This document shows positions 1-8,181 of a stretch of DNA of 64,000 nucleotides, one piece after another. Position numbers and translations under genes: made by a program. Numbering within the stretch: position 1 is the first letter of the stretch; every line of letters starts with the position of its first letter. The DNA is from Acinetobacter bouvetii (GTDB lineage Bacteria > Pseudomonadota > Gammaproteobacteria > Pseudomonadales > Moraxellaceae). A model generated the notes under the pieces. It was not told the DNA's origin and ran no database searches. It saw only the letters and a list, made by a program, of their open reading frames with translations. The DNA is taken from positions 1 to 64,000 of the forward strand of contig NZ_CADDTS010000032.1 in the NCBI RefSeq assembly GCF_902753875.1, read 5' to 3'.

Positions 1-29
1 TCTTCTAGAGTGAGATGAGTATAGTTCAT
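1..29 (-). CDS. IS30-family transposase, N-terminal fragment (runs off the window)
   Basis: The ATG is at 29-27 on the minus strand and nine full codons (MNYTHLTLE) are visible before the edge. This N-terminus is characteristic of IS30-family transposases, which begin with an (R/N)YTHL-x-x-EER-type sequence ahead of the helix-turn-helix. No clear Shine-Dalgarno sequence precedes the ATG. Only the start can be judged; whether the transposase is intact is unknown. Confidence 0.6.
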
Positions 30-54
30 GATGCAACTTTGACTTTGGTCGGTC

Positions 55-84
55 GGAAGCAAAATGCTAGCTCATCTTGCTTCC
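55..84 (-). repeat. 12-bp-stem hairpin inside the IS end, upstream of the transposase start
   Basis: Positions 55-84 form a near-perfect inverted repeat: GGAAGCAA, one G-U-type pair, ATG, a six-base loop, then the complementary arm. It sits between the IS terminus and the transposase ATG. It has no following T-run, so it is not a standard terminator. Read on the minus strand, a transcript leaving hamB would carry this structure into the transposase leader. Confidence 0.65.
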
Positions 85-123
85 TTCCAATAATTTAATC
101 TCTGTTGCACTTCATTTGAGAAT

Positions 124-2442
124 CTAAGCTTTTAAAAAACTAATAAGTTGAGTACTTAAACCTGCTTTAAATAAATTAATATTTTCTCTCTGCTCACTTC
201 CGTATATAAAACAATTGTATTCAGCCTCAGTAATCAGTTTTACCTCATATAATATATTTACAAATTTTAAAAGATCAAAATTAACAAAATCAGTTTCATT
301 TTTCAGATGAACCAATGCTAGATTGGCACGTTGTTTTCTACTCTTTAATGATAAATCGATACATGTATTATTTTTATTACCACTCCAATAAGGAATCTCC
401 CCAAATCCAGCCCCTATGTAAAATTTTTTATATTTAGAGATATTGTTACGCCCCAACCAATCATAGTACTTTAGGATGTGATTAATATGCGATTTTAAAG
501 ATAAATTATGCATTCTATAAACAAAATTATTATAATATTTTCGAGTATTTTTGTAATTAAATCTCAAAAATTTTTTCGACTTTATTTTTAGATCATAATC
601 AAAGTCCTTAATAAAAAAATAGTAAATTTTATCTATTATGTTTAAACCCATCCAAAATGATGAAATTAAATACCTTTCCATTCTTCCAAATAAAATTTCA
701 TGCACTTGATTAAATTCATTATAAATATTATGTACATCTTGTTCAATTATGGTCTTCAGTAGTGAATTATCTTTTTGATCATCATAAATTAGAAAGTCTT
801 CTAATTCCCTTACAGTGCTTATATTTTCAGTAGAGTTATCCTGAACAACATTAATACCAGTATTTTTATTTTTTAGTTGGTCATTTATTGTATTTAGCAA
901 GGCAGGGTTTTCTACACTATCCTCAAATAAACTACTTTTCAATAATTTCATTTTATGATACATATCACGATTCTTACCATTAAAATAAGTATCATTGACA
1001 AAATGAACATTTGGATTTAATTTTAACAAATCATCATTATCATTACTAAAAACCTCATTCAACCTATTAACTCTTCCAATTAAATTAATCAAATTTTTAA
1101 TCCTCAAATCTGTTGTATTTAAAATAAATAACACCTCAATTGGAAAATTAATACCCTCCAAAACAACAGAATTCGCAACAAGGTATTTAATATCAGCTTC
1201 AGTTTCAAACTTATATTCCAAAAAATCTTTTATTAAATCAGGAATACCACCATGTAAATAAATCAATCCTTTTTTAATGTAATCAACACAATAAAAATCT
1301 TCATGTAAATTATCAGATAAAATTTTAGATAAAGACGCTAATTTTTCATTTAAGCCTAATCGATGACAAAGCCTTTTTGAAAACTCCTCTACTTTTTTGG
1401 GAGATCTTAAATAAATGAAATTTTTATTCTTTTGATTATATTTAATATATTCATATAAATTTTCACACCAACCTAATCTGTAACTTTCATCTAAAAATCG
1501 ATTGTATTTAAAAAAATCTCCCATTTCTTTAAATTCAAAGTAGTCTGGCTCTTTGATATTTAACTTTATTTTACGTTCAAAAAAAACCTGATTAGCCTCA
1601 AGTTGTAAACTTTTAGATTCATTAATCAATGGAGACAAATAATAATGCTTTGAATTACTTGATCTAAATCTGTTTCTTCTAATAGCTCGAGCTAATATTA
1701 CAGCTCTATAATCATTAGGCAGTAAATTATGTGCTTCATCAACTATCATTACATCAAAGTATATTTTTTTGTTCTTTGAGAAGAATCTCAATGCTCTTTC
1801 TTGTGTAAAAACACTTATAAAACTCTCTTCATTGTCATACATATCTTCATTAAATATTATTTTTCTATCAGGAAAAATTTTCTTTAAGTCGATTATACTT
1901 TGCGATATTAAGGATTTGCTTGGAACTATTATTGAAATTTTCTTATTATAATTTATTCTTATTATATCAAAAATCAATGAACTTTTACCAAATGAAGTAG
2001 GTGCAATATATACATTATCTAAACTTTCACTTGATAAAATTTCAGTTCTATTCAAACGTTGTTGATACATTTCAATGTGTTTATCATATCTATAAGCATC
2101 AACTTCAACATCATTCTTTATACTCTCTAAACTAAATGATTCTATTAATTTTTTTTCATAAATAAATCTATTTATCGGATAAAATCCAACATTGAGACTA
2201 AGATCAAATAAAGGTTGATATAATTTATTTATCAAGGCTACTTTCAAAATTACAAAATAAGCAAAATTAAAGTAAGTTATTCTCCTCTTATCTTTTTGAT
2301 ATTCTTGTAAAAATAAAATTGACACCGAAAGTATAAAGCTTAATTCCTCATACTCAAGTTGAACGCCTGTAGTTAATTTTCTAATTATGATTTGAAAAGG
2401 ATCGATATCTTTCAATTTTTTTATTTGATTTATCCCATCCAT
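124..2442 (-). CDS. hamB: HamB-like superfamily 2 helicase of a Hachiman/AbpAB-type defence system
   Basis: The 772-residue protein carries SF2 helicase motifs in order: motif I APTSFGKSS (147-155), motif Ia VPSKSLISQ (about 173), motif II DEAH (235-238), motif III as LSPLIN instead of the usual SAT, motif V around NSVVLEGINFP, and motif VI NLIGRVNRLN. In Hachiman systems HamB is the helicase partner of the HamA nuclease; the known role is phage defence by sensing or processing DNA. It starts 7 bp after the hamA stop codon, so the two are co-transcribed and probably co-translated. The gene is strikingly AT-rich compared with dhaK to its right, which suggests horizontal acquisition. Its stop codon coincides with the likely IS30 end, so the extreme C-terminus may not be native. 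Confidence 0.75.
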   Translation of the reverse strand: MDGINQIKKLKDIDPFQIIIRKLTTGVQLEYEELSFILSVSILFLQEYQKDKRRITYFNFAYFVILKVALINKLYQPLFDLSLNVGFYPINRFIYEKKLIESFSLESIKNDVEVDAYRYDKHIEMYQQRLNRTEILSSESLDNVYIAPTSFGKSSLIFDIIRINYNKKISIIVPSKSLISQSIIDLKKIFPDRKIIFNEDMYDNEESFISVFTQERALRFFSKNKKIYFDVMIVDEAHNLLPNDYRAVILARAIRRNRFRSSNSKHYYLSPLINESKSLQLEANQVFFERKIKLNIKEPDYFEFKEMGDFFKYNRFLDESYRLGWCENLYEYIKYNQKNKNFIYLRSPKKVEEFSKRLCHRLGLNEKLASLSKILSDNLHEDFYCVDYIKKGLIYLHGGIPDLIKDFLEYKFETEADIKYLVANSVVLEGINFPIEVLFILNTTDLRIKNLINLIGRVNRLNEVFSNDNDDLLKLNPNVHFVNDTYFNGKNRDMYHKMKLLKSSLFEDSVENPALLNTINDQLKNKNTGINVVQDNSTENISTVRELEDFLIYDDQKDNSLLKTIIEQDVHNIYNEFNQVHEILFGRMERYLISSFWMGLNIIDKIYYFFIKDFDYDLKIKSKKFLRFNYKNTRKYYNNFVYRMHNLSLKSHINHILKYYDWLGRNNISKYKKFYIGAGFGEIPYWSGNKNNTCIDLSLKSRKQRANLALVHLKNETDFVNFDLLKFVNILYEVKLITEAEYNCFIYGSEQRENINLFKAGLSTQLISFLKA

Positions 2443-2449
2443 AATCTGT

Positions 2450-3211
2450 CTACTTAACCTCTAAATACTTAATAAAATTACTGATATCTTCATTTGTTAT
2501 TGAAAGAATTTTTATAGTTTTCCCCTTTAACCCTATCAACTTTGCCTTTTCCTGTAATAAGTTATCCGACCATAAGTTACTCCACTCTCCATTCAAATAA
2601 ATTGTTGAACATGGAACTAAATTAAAGTCTTGCACTTGTGAAAAAATTCCATTTTGAAAATCTTTTCTTAACTGCCAAATTTTATCTATTATGTTATCTT
2701 TTGATTTAACATCTCTCTGATTTGCATGATTATATGCATTGATCCAAGGATTCCCATCTCTTCGGTGACTTTTCCCTGTTAGATATTGCTCTAGTCCACT
2801 ATAAGATTCTCTAATTTTATTTAAATGTGAGATATTTTTGGTTAAACATCCACCAGATTTACTTTCAACCAGAAATATTTCATCGTTTTTACTGTATACC
2901 CCATCAAATCCTTTTTTCGCACTGCCATCTTCAAGATTAAAGAATAAACAATCTTGCTTGTAATTATTGTTATTTAAAAATAGATGTATAAGAAATTCAG
3001 ATATAGCTCCTTGCTGACCACGCAAATCTTTCGTTTTTAGATATTCCAATAATCTATTTTTTACTTCTTCAATTGTACTACGAGAATAGCCTTCACAAAT
3101 TTTGACTATTTCTTCATCAATTATTTTAATATATTCATTGTCGAACTCACCAATGTGCATTACATGTAGTTCTATGTTTGGTGCAAGTCTCTCCTTTTTA
3201 TACACCTTCAT
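2450..3211 (-). CDS. hamA: HamA-like PD-(D/E)XK nuclease (DUF1837-type) of a Hachiman/AbpAB-type system
   Basis: The 253-residue protein shows a PD-(D/E)XK-like layout: QGAISEFL with Glu72, GFDGVY with Asp103, and VESKSG with Glu116 and Lys118. This D...ExK arrangement after a G-F-D-G motif is what is known for the HamA/AbpA effector nuclease (DUF1837). It is the first gene of the operon, with hamB following after 7 bp. The start is supported by AGGTGA seven bases upstream of ATG. The DNA is very AT-rich like hamB. The family call rests on motif layout, partner helicase and gene order; another two-gene nuclease-helicase system is the alternative. Confidence 0.7.
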   Translation of the reverse strand: MKVYKKERLAPNIELHVMHIGEFDNEYIKIIDEEIVKICEGYSRSTIEEVKNRLLEYLKTKDLRGQQGAISEFLIHLFLNNNNYKQDCLFFNLEDGSAKKGFDGVYSKNDEIFLVESKSGGCLTKNISHLNKIRESYSGLEQYLTGKSHRRDGNPWINAYNHANQRDVKSKDNIIDKIWQLRKDFQNGIFSQVQDFNLVPCSTIYLNGEWSNLWSDNLLQEKAKLIGLKGKTIKILSITNEDISNFIKYLEVK

Positions 3212-3578
3212 TTTTTCACCTATAAATTCAAATAAATTAATTAGTTAAAAAACATTAAATCATCTTACTTTGATTAAAAATAATTCACAACACCTATAAA
3301 ACTAGTTTTTCCTATAAAGATGCAAATCAAGAATTTGCTTTGAAGACCCTCACCCCAGCCCTCTCCCAAAGGGAGAGGGAGCGTCATCTGATTTAATAAT
3401 CTGGTTAATTCAATAATGAAAGTTCCCTCTCCTTACAGGAGAGGGTTAGGGAGAGGTTTATTAATTTGAAGAGAAACTATTTAACCGCCCTTTTTACACT
3501 TTTATGTCAGACACCACGCATTTTCCTTATAATAATCACCTTTAAATCTCCCCATATTCATAATCCATTGGTGTATCA
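3212..3578. other. Spacer between the defence operon and dhaK, with divergent promoters
   Basis: This 367-base non-coding stretch separates divergently transcribed hamA and dhaK. It holds a paired G/C-rich repeat element (3345-3458) in otherwise AT-rich DNA. A TATAAT at 3528-3533, about 45 bases ahead of the dhaK ATG, is a possible -10 box, but no good -35 is seen. The spacer marks the switch from very AT-rich accessory DNA to ordinary chromosomal base composition. Confidence 0.5.
3345..3458. repeat. REP-like double hairpin repeat (CCCTCTCC/GGAGAGGG)
   Basis: Two GC-rich blocks flank about 40 bases of AT-rich DNA. The left block contains CCCTCTCCCAAAGGGAGAGGG and the right block CCCTCTCCTTACAGGAGAGGG, each a self-complementary hairpin. 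In addition, the outer arms ACCCTCACCCCAGCC and GGTTAGGGAGAGGT are roughly complementary. The design resembles bacterial palindromic intergenic repeats or a MITE-like unit. I see no second copy in this window. Confidence 0.65.
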
Positions 3579-5309
3579 ATGAAAAAACTCATGAACAACG
3601 CAGAAAACCTCGTTGTCCAAATGTGCAAAGGACTTGTACTGGCTCATCCAGAGCTTCAATTTAATGAAGCATATAAAATCATTTCACGTAAAGAAAAACA
3701 CAACAACGTGGCACTCATCAGTGGCGGCGGTAGCGGTCATGAACCTGCACATGCAGGCTTTGTCGGTACAGGTATGCTCGATGCTGCGGTATGTGGCGAC
3801 GTATTTGCATCGCCTTCGCAAATTCAGGTGTATAAAGCCTTACAACAAGTCGCATCTGACAAAGGTGCATTGATGATCATCAAAAACTATTCTGGCGATA
3901 TGATGAATTTCCAGAATGGCGCAGCACTTGCAACTGACGATGGTATCAACGTTGATTATGTAAAAGTCGCAGATGATATTGCCGTAAAAGACAGTCTATA
4001 TACTGTTGGCCGCCGTGGTGTAGCAGGAACGGTATTTGTACATAAAATTGCCGGTGCAGCAGCAGCCAAAGGTTTAGATTTAGCTCAAGTCAAAGCCATT
4101 GCACAAAAAGCCGCAGACAATGTCACCAGCTTAGGCTTTGCATTTAATTCATGCACAGTGCCTGCCAAAGGTACACCAACCTTCTCTTTAGCTGAAGATG
4201 AAATGGAATACGGTGTCGGTATTCATGGTGAACCCGGTATTCGTCGTGAAAAAATCTTGCCATCGAACCAGTTGGCACAGCGCATCGTCGATGACCTATT
4301 TTTAGACCGTCCTGAACTCAAAGAAGTTGCTGTGCTCATTAACGGTTTTGGTTCAACACCGATGCAAGAACTGTATGTGTTTAACCAAGACGTATGCCAA
4401 CAGCTTGCAGCCAAAGGTATCAAAATTTATCGCAGCTTTGTTGGCAACTACATGACCAGTATCGACATGGCTGGCGCATCAGTATCTTTACTTGAGTTAG
4501 ATGATGAACTCAAAGGCTACCTCGATGCTGAAGCCAACACCCCTGCCTTTAAAATGGATGGTTCGGCTGCCCTGCCAATTGAGTTTGCTGTAAACAATGC
4601 ACAAGCAGAACAAACACTGAATACTGCAATTGAAACTCACGCAGAGCATGCCCAAATTGTGAATGAGCAATTTAGCATTGAAAATATGCGCTATGTCATT
4701 GATGCCATGAGTGCCTGCATTATTAAGAATGAAGTGCCGTTTTGTGAACTCGATGCCCATGCAGGTGATGGCGACTTTGGCATGAGCGTCGCTAAAGGCT
4801 TTAAACAATTAAAACGCCATTGGGCGGAATTAACTCAATATGAACGTATGGATGATTTTTTACTAAATTGTTCAATGATCATTATGGAACATTGTGGCGG
4901 TGCATCTGGCCCAATTTGGGGTTCAGCTTTCCGTGCAGCCAGCAAATCAATCAAAGGTAAAGACACGCTTTCTGTCGCTGACTTTGCAGCCTTATTGCAA
5001 GATGCGGTTAAAGGCATTCAAACCACGGGCGAGCGTTCATTTGGTCGCGGTGCTGTGGTTGGCGATAAAACCTTAATTGATGCTTTAGTTCCATGTGCAA
5101 ATTCATGGTCTGCAAATACAGACAAATCATTTAAAGAAAACTTTGTATTGGGCGCACAAGCAGCAGTTCAAGGCGCTGAAAATACCAAAGCGATTGTGGC
5201 ACGTATGGGCCGTGCCGGTACGGTCGGTGACCGAAGCCTCGGTTACCCTGATGCTGGTGCACATGGTTTGGGGGTCATCTTTAGCGAGATTGCTGCGCTG
5301 ATTAAATAA
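3579..5309 (+). CDS. dhaK: ATP-dependent dihydroxyacetone kinase (fused DhaK-DhaL)
   Basis: It phosphorylates dihydroxyacetone to DHAP using ATP. The N-terminal DhaK domain has SGGGSGHEPAHAGF (48-61) and GVGIHGEPG with His216, the position of the His that binds the substrate carbonyl as a hemiaminal. The C-terminal DhaL domain has DAHAGDGDFG (392-401), whose Asp392, Asp397 and Asp399 match the Mg-ATP ligands. At 576 residues it fits the single-chain kinases, which take ATP and need no phosphotransferase DhaM. No dehydrogenase, glycerol gene or regulator accompanies it, so it is a single-gene unit followed by its own terminator. Confidence 0.93.
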   Translation: MKKLMNNAENLVVQMCKGLVLAHPELQFNEAYKIISRKEKHNNVALISGGGSGHEPAHAGFVGTGMLDAAVCGDVFASPSQIQVYKALQQVASDKGALMIIKNYSGDMMNFQNGAALATDDGINVDYVKVADDIAVKDSLYTVGRRGVAGTVFVHKIAGAAAAKGLDLAQVKAIAQKAADNVTSLGFAFNSCTVPAKGTPTFSLAEDEMEYGVGIHGEPGIRREKILPSNQLAQRIVDDLFLDRPELKEVAVLINGFGSTPMQELYVFNQDVCQQLAAKGIKIYRSFVGNYMTSIDMAGASVSLLELDDELKGYLDAEANTPAFKMDGSAALPIEFAVNNAQAEQTLNTAIETHAEHAQIVNEQFSIENMRYVIDAMSACIIKNEVPFCELDAHAGDGDFGMSVAKGFKQLKRHWAELTQYERMDDFLLNCSMIIMEHCGGASGPIWGSAFRAASKSIKGKDTLSVADFAALLQDAVKGIQTTGERSFGRGAVVGDKTLIDALVPCANSWSANTDKSFKENFVLGAQAAVQGAENTKAIVARMGRAGTVGDRSLGYPDAGAHGLGVIFSEIAALIK

Positions 5310-5320
5310 GTTCAATGCTT

Positions 5321-5347
5321 AAAAGCCCTGATCATTCAGGGCTTTTT
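5321..5347. terminator. Bidirectional terminator after dhaK
   Basis: AAAAGCCCTG and CAGGGCTTTTT form a stem around ATCATT, starting 12 bases after the dhaK stop codon. The A-run before the stem and T-run after it let it also serve the convergent gene at 5374-5811. Confidence 0.85.
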
Positions 5348-5373
5348 ACTGTGAATAAAATATTCATTATTTT

Positions 5374-5811
5374 TTAATTGAGCAGCTTTATTTCAACCAC
5401 ATTCAAGTGATGCATCATCTCCCGTACAAAAACGAAATAGGCAAACAGCTTGAAATCAAATCCAGCCTGTTCAGCATAATATTCCATACGCTCCACAAAC
5501 TCATTAAAGGCATGCTCCAGCTTGATACGGTCAATCACCCGCGCATTTTGGAAGAATAGATGCGAGAGCTGCTGTAGATATGCATCCGAAATCTGTGCAA
5601 TTCGTTGAGTTTTATAATCCAGTTTGAGCTGCTCGAGTATTTCTTCAATCACTTCAATCATATTTTCAATAGCCAGCGCATCAAGCCTTTGATTCCTAAC
5701 ACTTTGTGACTCGATAAAACCGAGACCTTTGTCAATTTCAATAGTTTGAACATCCATCTTAAATTGAACTGTTTCAATACCTAAAGAAAATATAAAAGAT
5801 TGCATGAGCAT
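5374..5811 (-). CDS. Hypothetical protein, 145 aa
   Basis: I do not recognise this family. The product is soluble and largely helical by its residue pattern, with a Glu/Ile/Leu-rich middle (MIEVIEEILEQLKL) and an aromatic C-terminal part (YFVFVREMMHHL). There is no signal peptide, membrane segment or metal motif. It lies 20 bases downstream of the diguanylate cyclase at 5832-7040 on the same strand and is probably its operon partner. That context hints at a role linked to c-di-GMP, but nothing in the sequence proves it. Confidence 0.55.
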   Translation of the reverse strand: MLMQSFIFSLGIETVQFKMDVQTIEIDKGLGFIESQSVRNQRLDALAIENMIEVIEEILEQLKLDYKTQRIAQISDAYLQQLSHLFFQNARVIDRIKLEHAFNEFVERMEYYAEQAGFDFKLFAYFVFVREMMHHLNVVEIKLLN

Positions 5812-5831
5812 ACATCCTGAAAAACACGATA

Positions 5832-7040
5832 TTAAGCGCTAGGAACCAAGTTTAACTCCAAATAATGTCGTACCTGATTGCGCCCTTTCTGCTTAGCCAG
5901 ATATAAAGCCCGGTCTGCCATTCGAATCGTTTGTTCTTTATTTAAATGAGGTAGTGAGAGTGCAACACCAAAGCTTGCACTCATCTTTAAATTTTCACCA
6001 GTTTCTATCTGAACATCTTCGAGTTCAATAATTCTGCGACAACGCTCAGCTATTTCTATCGCCTGCTGCAAATTTTGATCTTTTAAAATTAAAATAAATT
6101 CTTCACCACCAAAACGCCCCACAATATCTTGTTCCCTTGTTGTGGTACATAAAATTGCTGCCACGCGCTGTAAAACAGTATCGCCTACATCATGTCCATA
6201 TTGATCATTAATCAGTTTGAAATGATCTAAATCCAATAAAATTACAGCATAAGCCGTTTTGTTTTTACGTTCTAATGCACTAAGCTCTTCACCAATATAA
6301 CGCCGGTTGAACACATTTGTCAGACCATCAGTCTGACTCATTTTTTTAATAATTTTTTCACGGCGCCGCCATTGCGAGAGCAAAATTTCAAAAAACAGTA
6401 CTGAAACTAACAAGATGGGCAGATAGACTTCTGCCATGCTGCCAATCCAGAATTTATTATGATAAAACTCACTCATCGTGAGTACATCACTAAACACGGG
6501 TGCATAACGAATCATGCCATTATAAGTGAGATAACTGATAACGACGGTAAAAATAGATGCAGGTATGGCAATGCTGTAGATAATTTCCCGTGAGTAAAAT
6601 ACGAGGCCAATCAGTACGATATTCACAAAACCAGCAATGGTCGCAGGGCTATAAATACCAACGGTATAACCTGCATAAATCATCACCCCGCCAAAAAAAA
6701 GCGGTGCAAAATAAGCAATAAATGTACGAAATTTCTTGTTTCTTTTATAACGAAAACTCAATAGGGTTAAGAATGAAAAAATCACCAGCGTAGTGAATAC
6801 GGTCACAATACGAATTAGAAAAAAGTCAGGATTGATCCAGACCCGATTGTCTGGTGAGAAATAGCTGAACAAATACCATTTGATTGCGCTGACTTGGCAT
6901 AATGCACCAAAAATCAGTAACAATACCCCTTTATCAAAATTGGGCCAGTAAATAATCAAATTATCTGATTCAAGTAGATGAAACCTGAATCTGCCCCAAT
7001 AATGAAAAATCGACATACGAATTTTTCTAAGCAAGCTCAT
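5832..7040 (-). CDS. Membrane-anchored diguanylate cyclase (GGDEF)
   Basis: It makes cyclic di-GMP from two GTP. The N-terminal ~225 residues contain about six hydrophobic membrane segments, followed by a GGDEF domain at roughly 237-395. The active-site motif reads GGEEF. Five residues before it lies REQD, a canonical RxxD inhibitory site, so product feedback is expected. The metal-binding DLDHFK and the DGLTNVFNRRY signature are both present. The membrane part is not one I can name. A small unknown gene (5374-5811) follows 20 bases downstream. The promoter probably lies in the AT-rich 83-base gap to def. Confidence 0.92.
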   Translation of the reverse strand: MSLLRKIRMSIFHYWGRFRFHLLESDNLIIYWPNFDKGVLLLIFGALCQVSAIKWYLFSYFSPDNRVWINPDFFLIRIVTVFTTLVIFSFLTLLSFRYKRNKKFRTFIAYFAPLFFGGVMIYAGYTVGIYSPATIAGFVNIVLIGLVFYSREIIYSIAIPASIFTVVISYLTYNGMIRYAPVFSDVLTMSEFYHNKFWIGSMAEVYLPILLVSVLFFEILLSQWRRREKIIKKMSQTDGLTNVFNRRYIGEELSALERKNKTAYAVILLDLDHFKLINDQYGHDVGDTVLQRVAAILCTTTREQDIVGRFGGEEFILILKDQNLQQAIEIAERCRRIIELEDVQIETGENLKMSASFGVALSLPHLNKEQTIRMADRALYLAKQKGRNQVRHYLELNLVPSA

Positions 7041-7123
7041 TTCTTTATTAATGTCTTTATAATTTATAAATTTTTATTGCCTCTTAATCCTATCATTTGT
7101 ACAAAAAATAAACAATGTATAAT

Positions 7124-7603
7124 TTATAGTCTTTGAATAAACAGCACCCCATTCAAATGATCTATTTCATGCTGCACAATGCGGGCAGGAAAACCACTAA
7201 ATAAAGTTTCCACAACTTCACCGGCTACCGTTAAATAACGCAGCTTAATGCTTTCAGCACGTGCGACTTGGCCACGCTCATCCGGTACACTTAAACAGCC
7301 CTCTTCACCCAATACTGTCGTTGCAGAACTTTCCAGAATTTCAGGATTAACCATCACCACGGCGTCCATTTCAGGTGCATCGGGATAACGCGGATTGGGA
7401 CGTGAAGCGACAATAATCAGCCGTTTGGACACATAGACTTGCGGTGCAGCTATACCCACTCCATTCTTTTGTAACATGGTGCTATGCATTGCTTCAGCAA
7501 GTTGCTTTAACCATGGGCTATTCAGCTCAGAACTGGCAACTTCTGCAGCGTTTAGATTCAAAATAGCTTCGCCACGCTGTGCAACGGCTAAAATGCAGCT
7601 CAT
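7124..7603 (-). CDS. def: Peptide deformylase (second def-type copy)
   Basis: It removes the formyl group from N-terminal methionine of nascent proteins. All three family motifs are present: GVGIAAPQ (48-55), EEGCLSVP with metal ligand Cys103, and QHEIDHLNG with His145, Glu146 and His149. The length (159 aa) is near the usual 165-170. It is not beside fmt, the common neighbour of the main def gene, so it is probably a second paralogue. The ATG at 7603 lies in an AT-rich region without a strong ribosome site. Confidence 0.9.
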   Translation of the reverse strand: MSCILAVAQRGEAILNLNAAEVASSELNSPWLKQLAEAMHSTMLQKNGVGIAAPQVYVSKRLIIVASRPNPRYPDAPEMDAVVMVNPEILESSATTVLGEEGCLSVPDERGQVARAESIKLRYLTVAGEVVETLFSGFPARIVQHEIDHLNGVLFIQRL

Positions 7604-7825
7604 AAATTTATTCCTAATCTTAAAGACTCATACCCTATTAAGCGCATGAGCCAGGCTAAATCCTGTATTTATATTAATCTTGAAATGACAAATTGGATAT
7701 TCAGTTTTTAAACATGTATTGCATCTTTTATGCACATAAATCCACATATAATCACCGTTCATTTTTAAGTCGATTTTAATTTTACTTCTTTATACTTCAC
7801 TAAATTTCTTTAACAAATATAAAAT

Positions 7826-8029
7826 ATGAATACAGCTCAACTCTTGCTTGGCGTAGTGTTTAGTTCCATTGGCTTAGGCTATTTTATGTATGGAAAAAAG
7901 CAAAAAGTCACTATGCCCTTGGTCTGCGGCTTGGTGCTAATGATCTTTCCCTATTTTGTGGAAAATACGGTCATGCTGAGTCTCGTTGGAATTACCCTCT
8001 CCCTGACTCCCTACTTTATACGCCTTTAA
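7826..8029 (+). CDS. Small membrane protein, 67 aa, unknown function
   Basis: The product has three short hydrophobic stretches (about 4-22, 30-46 and 48-65) with a basic turn GKKQKVT between the first two, so it should be an inner-membrane protein with two or three spans. I recognise it only as a conserved small hypothetical type; no function is known to me. It stands alone between def (divergent) and the MHS transporter, 152 bases upstream of the latter. Confidence 0.6.
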   Translation: MNTAQLLLGVVFSSIGLGYFMYGKKQKVTMPLVCGLVLMIFPYFVENTVMLSLVGITLSLTPYFIRL

Positions 8030-8181
8030 TCTATAGTAAAATTATTGTTTATTATTCATAAAATTAAGTTGTTAGACTCAAAAGAAAGATTGATTTTTCA
8101 TCTAAAAAACAAGTCACTAGAATGAGACCAGAAATTATATTCTTAAATCCTAATTTTTGCTGACTGATGGAAATTTAAAGC

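Larger units (their letters stand above)
1..126 (-). mobile_element. IS30-family insertion sequence, 5' end only (continues beyond the left edge)
   Basis: On the minus strand the sequence starting next to the HamB stop codon reads TAGATTCTCAAATGAAGTGC then AACAGAG. This resembles, from memory, the terminal repeat style of IS30 (TAGATT...GCAACA). About 95 bases further in there is an ATG followed by codons for MNYTHLTLE, the typical beginning of IS30-family transposases. A strong hairpin lies between the terminal repeat and the ATG. Only the transposase-start end is in the window, so the exact boundary and any target duplication cannot be checked here. Confidence 0.7.
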
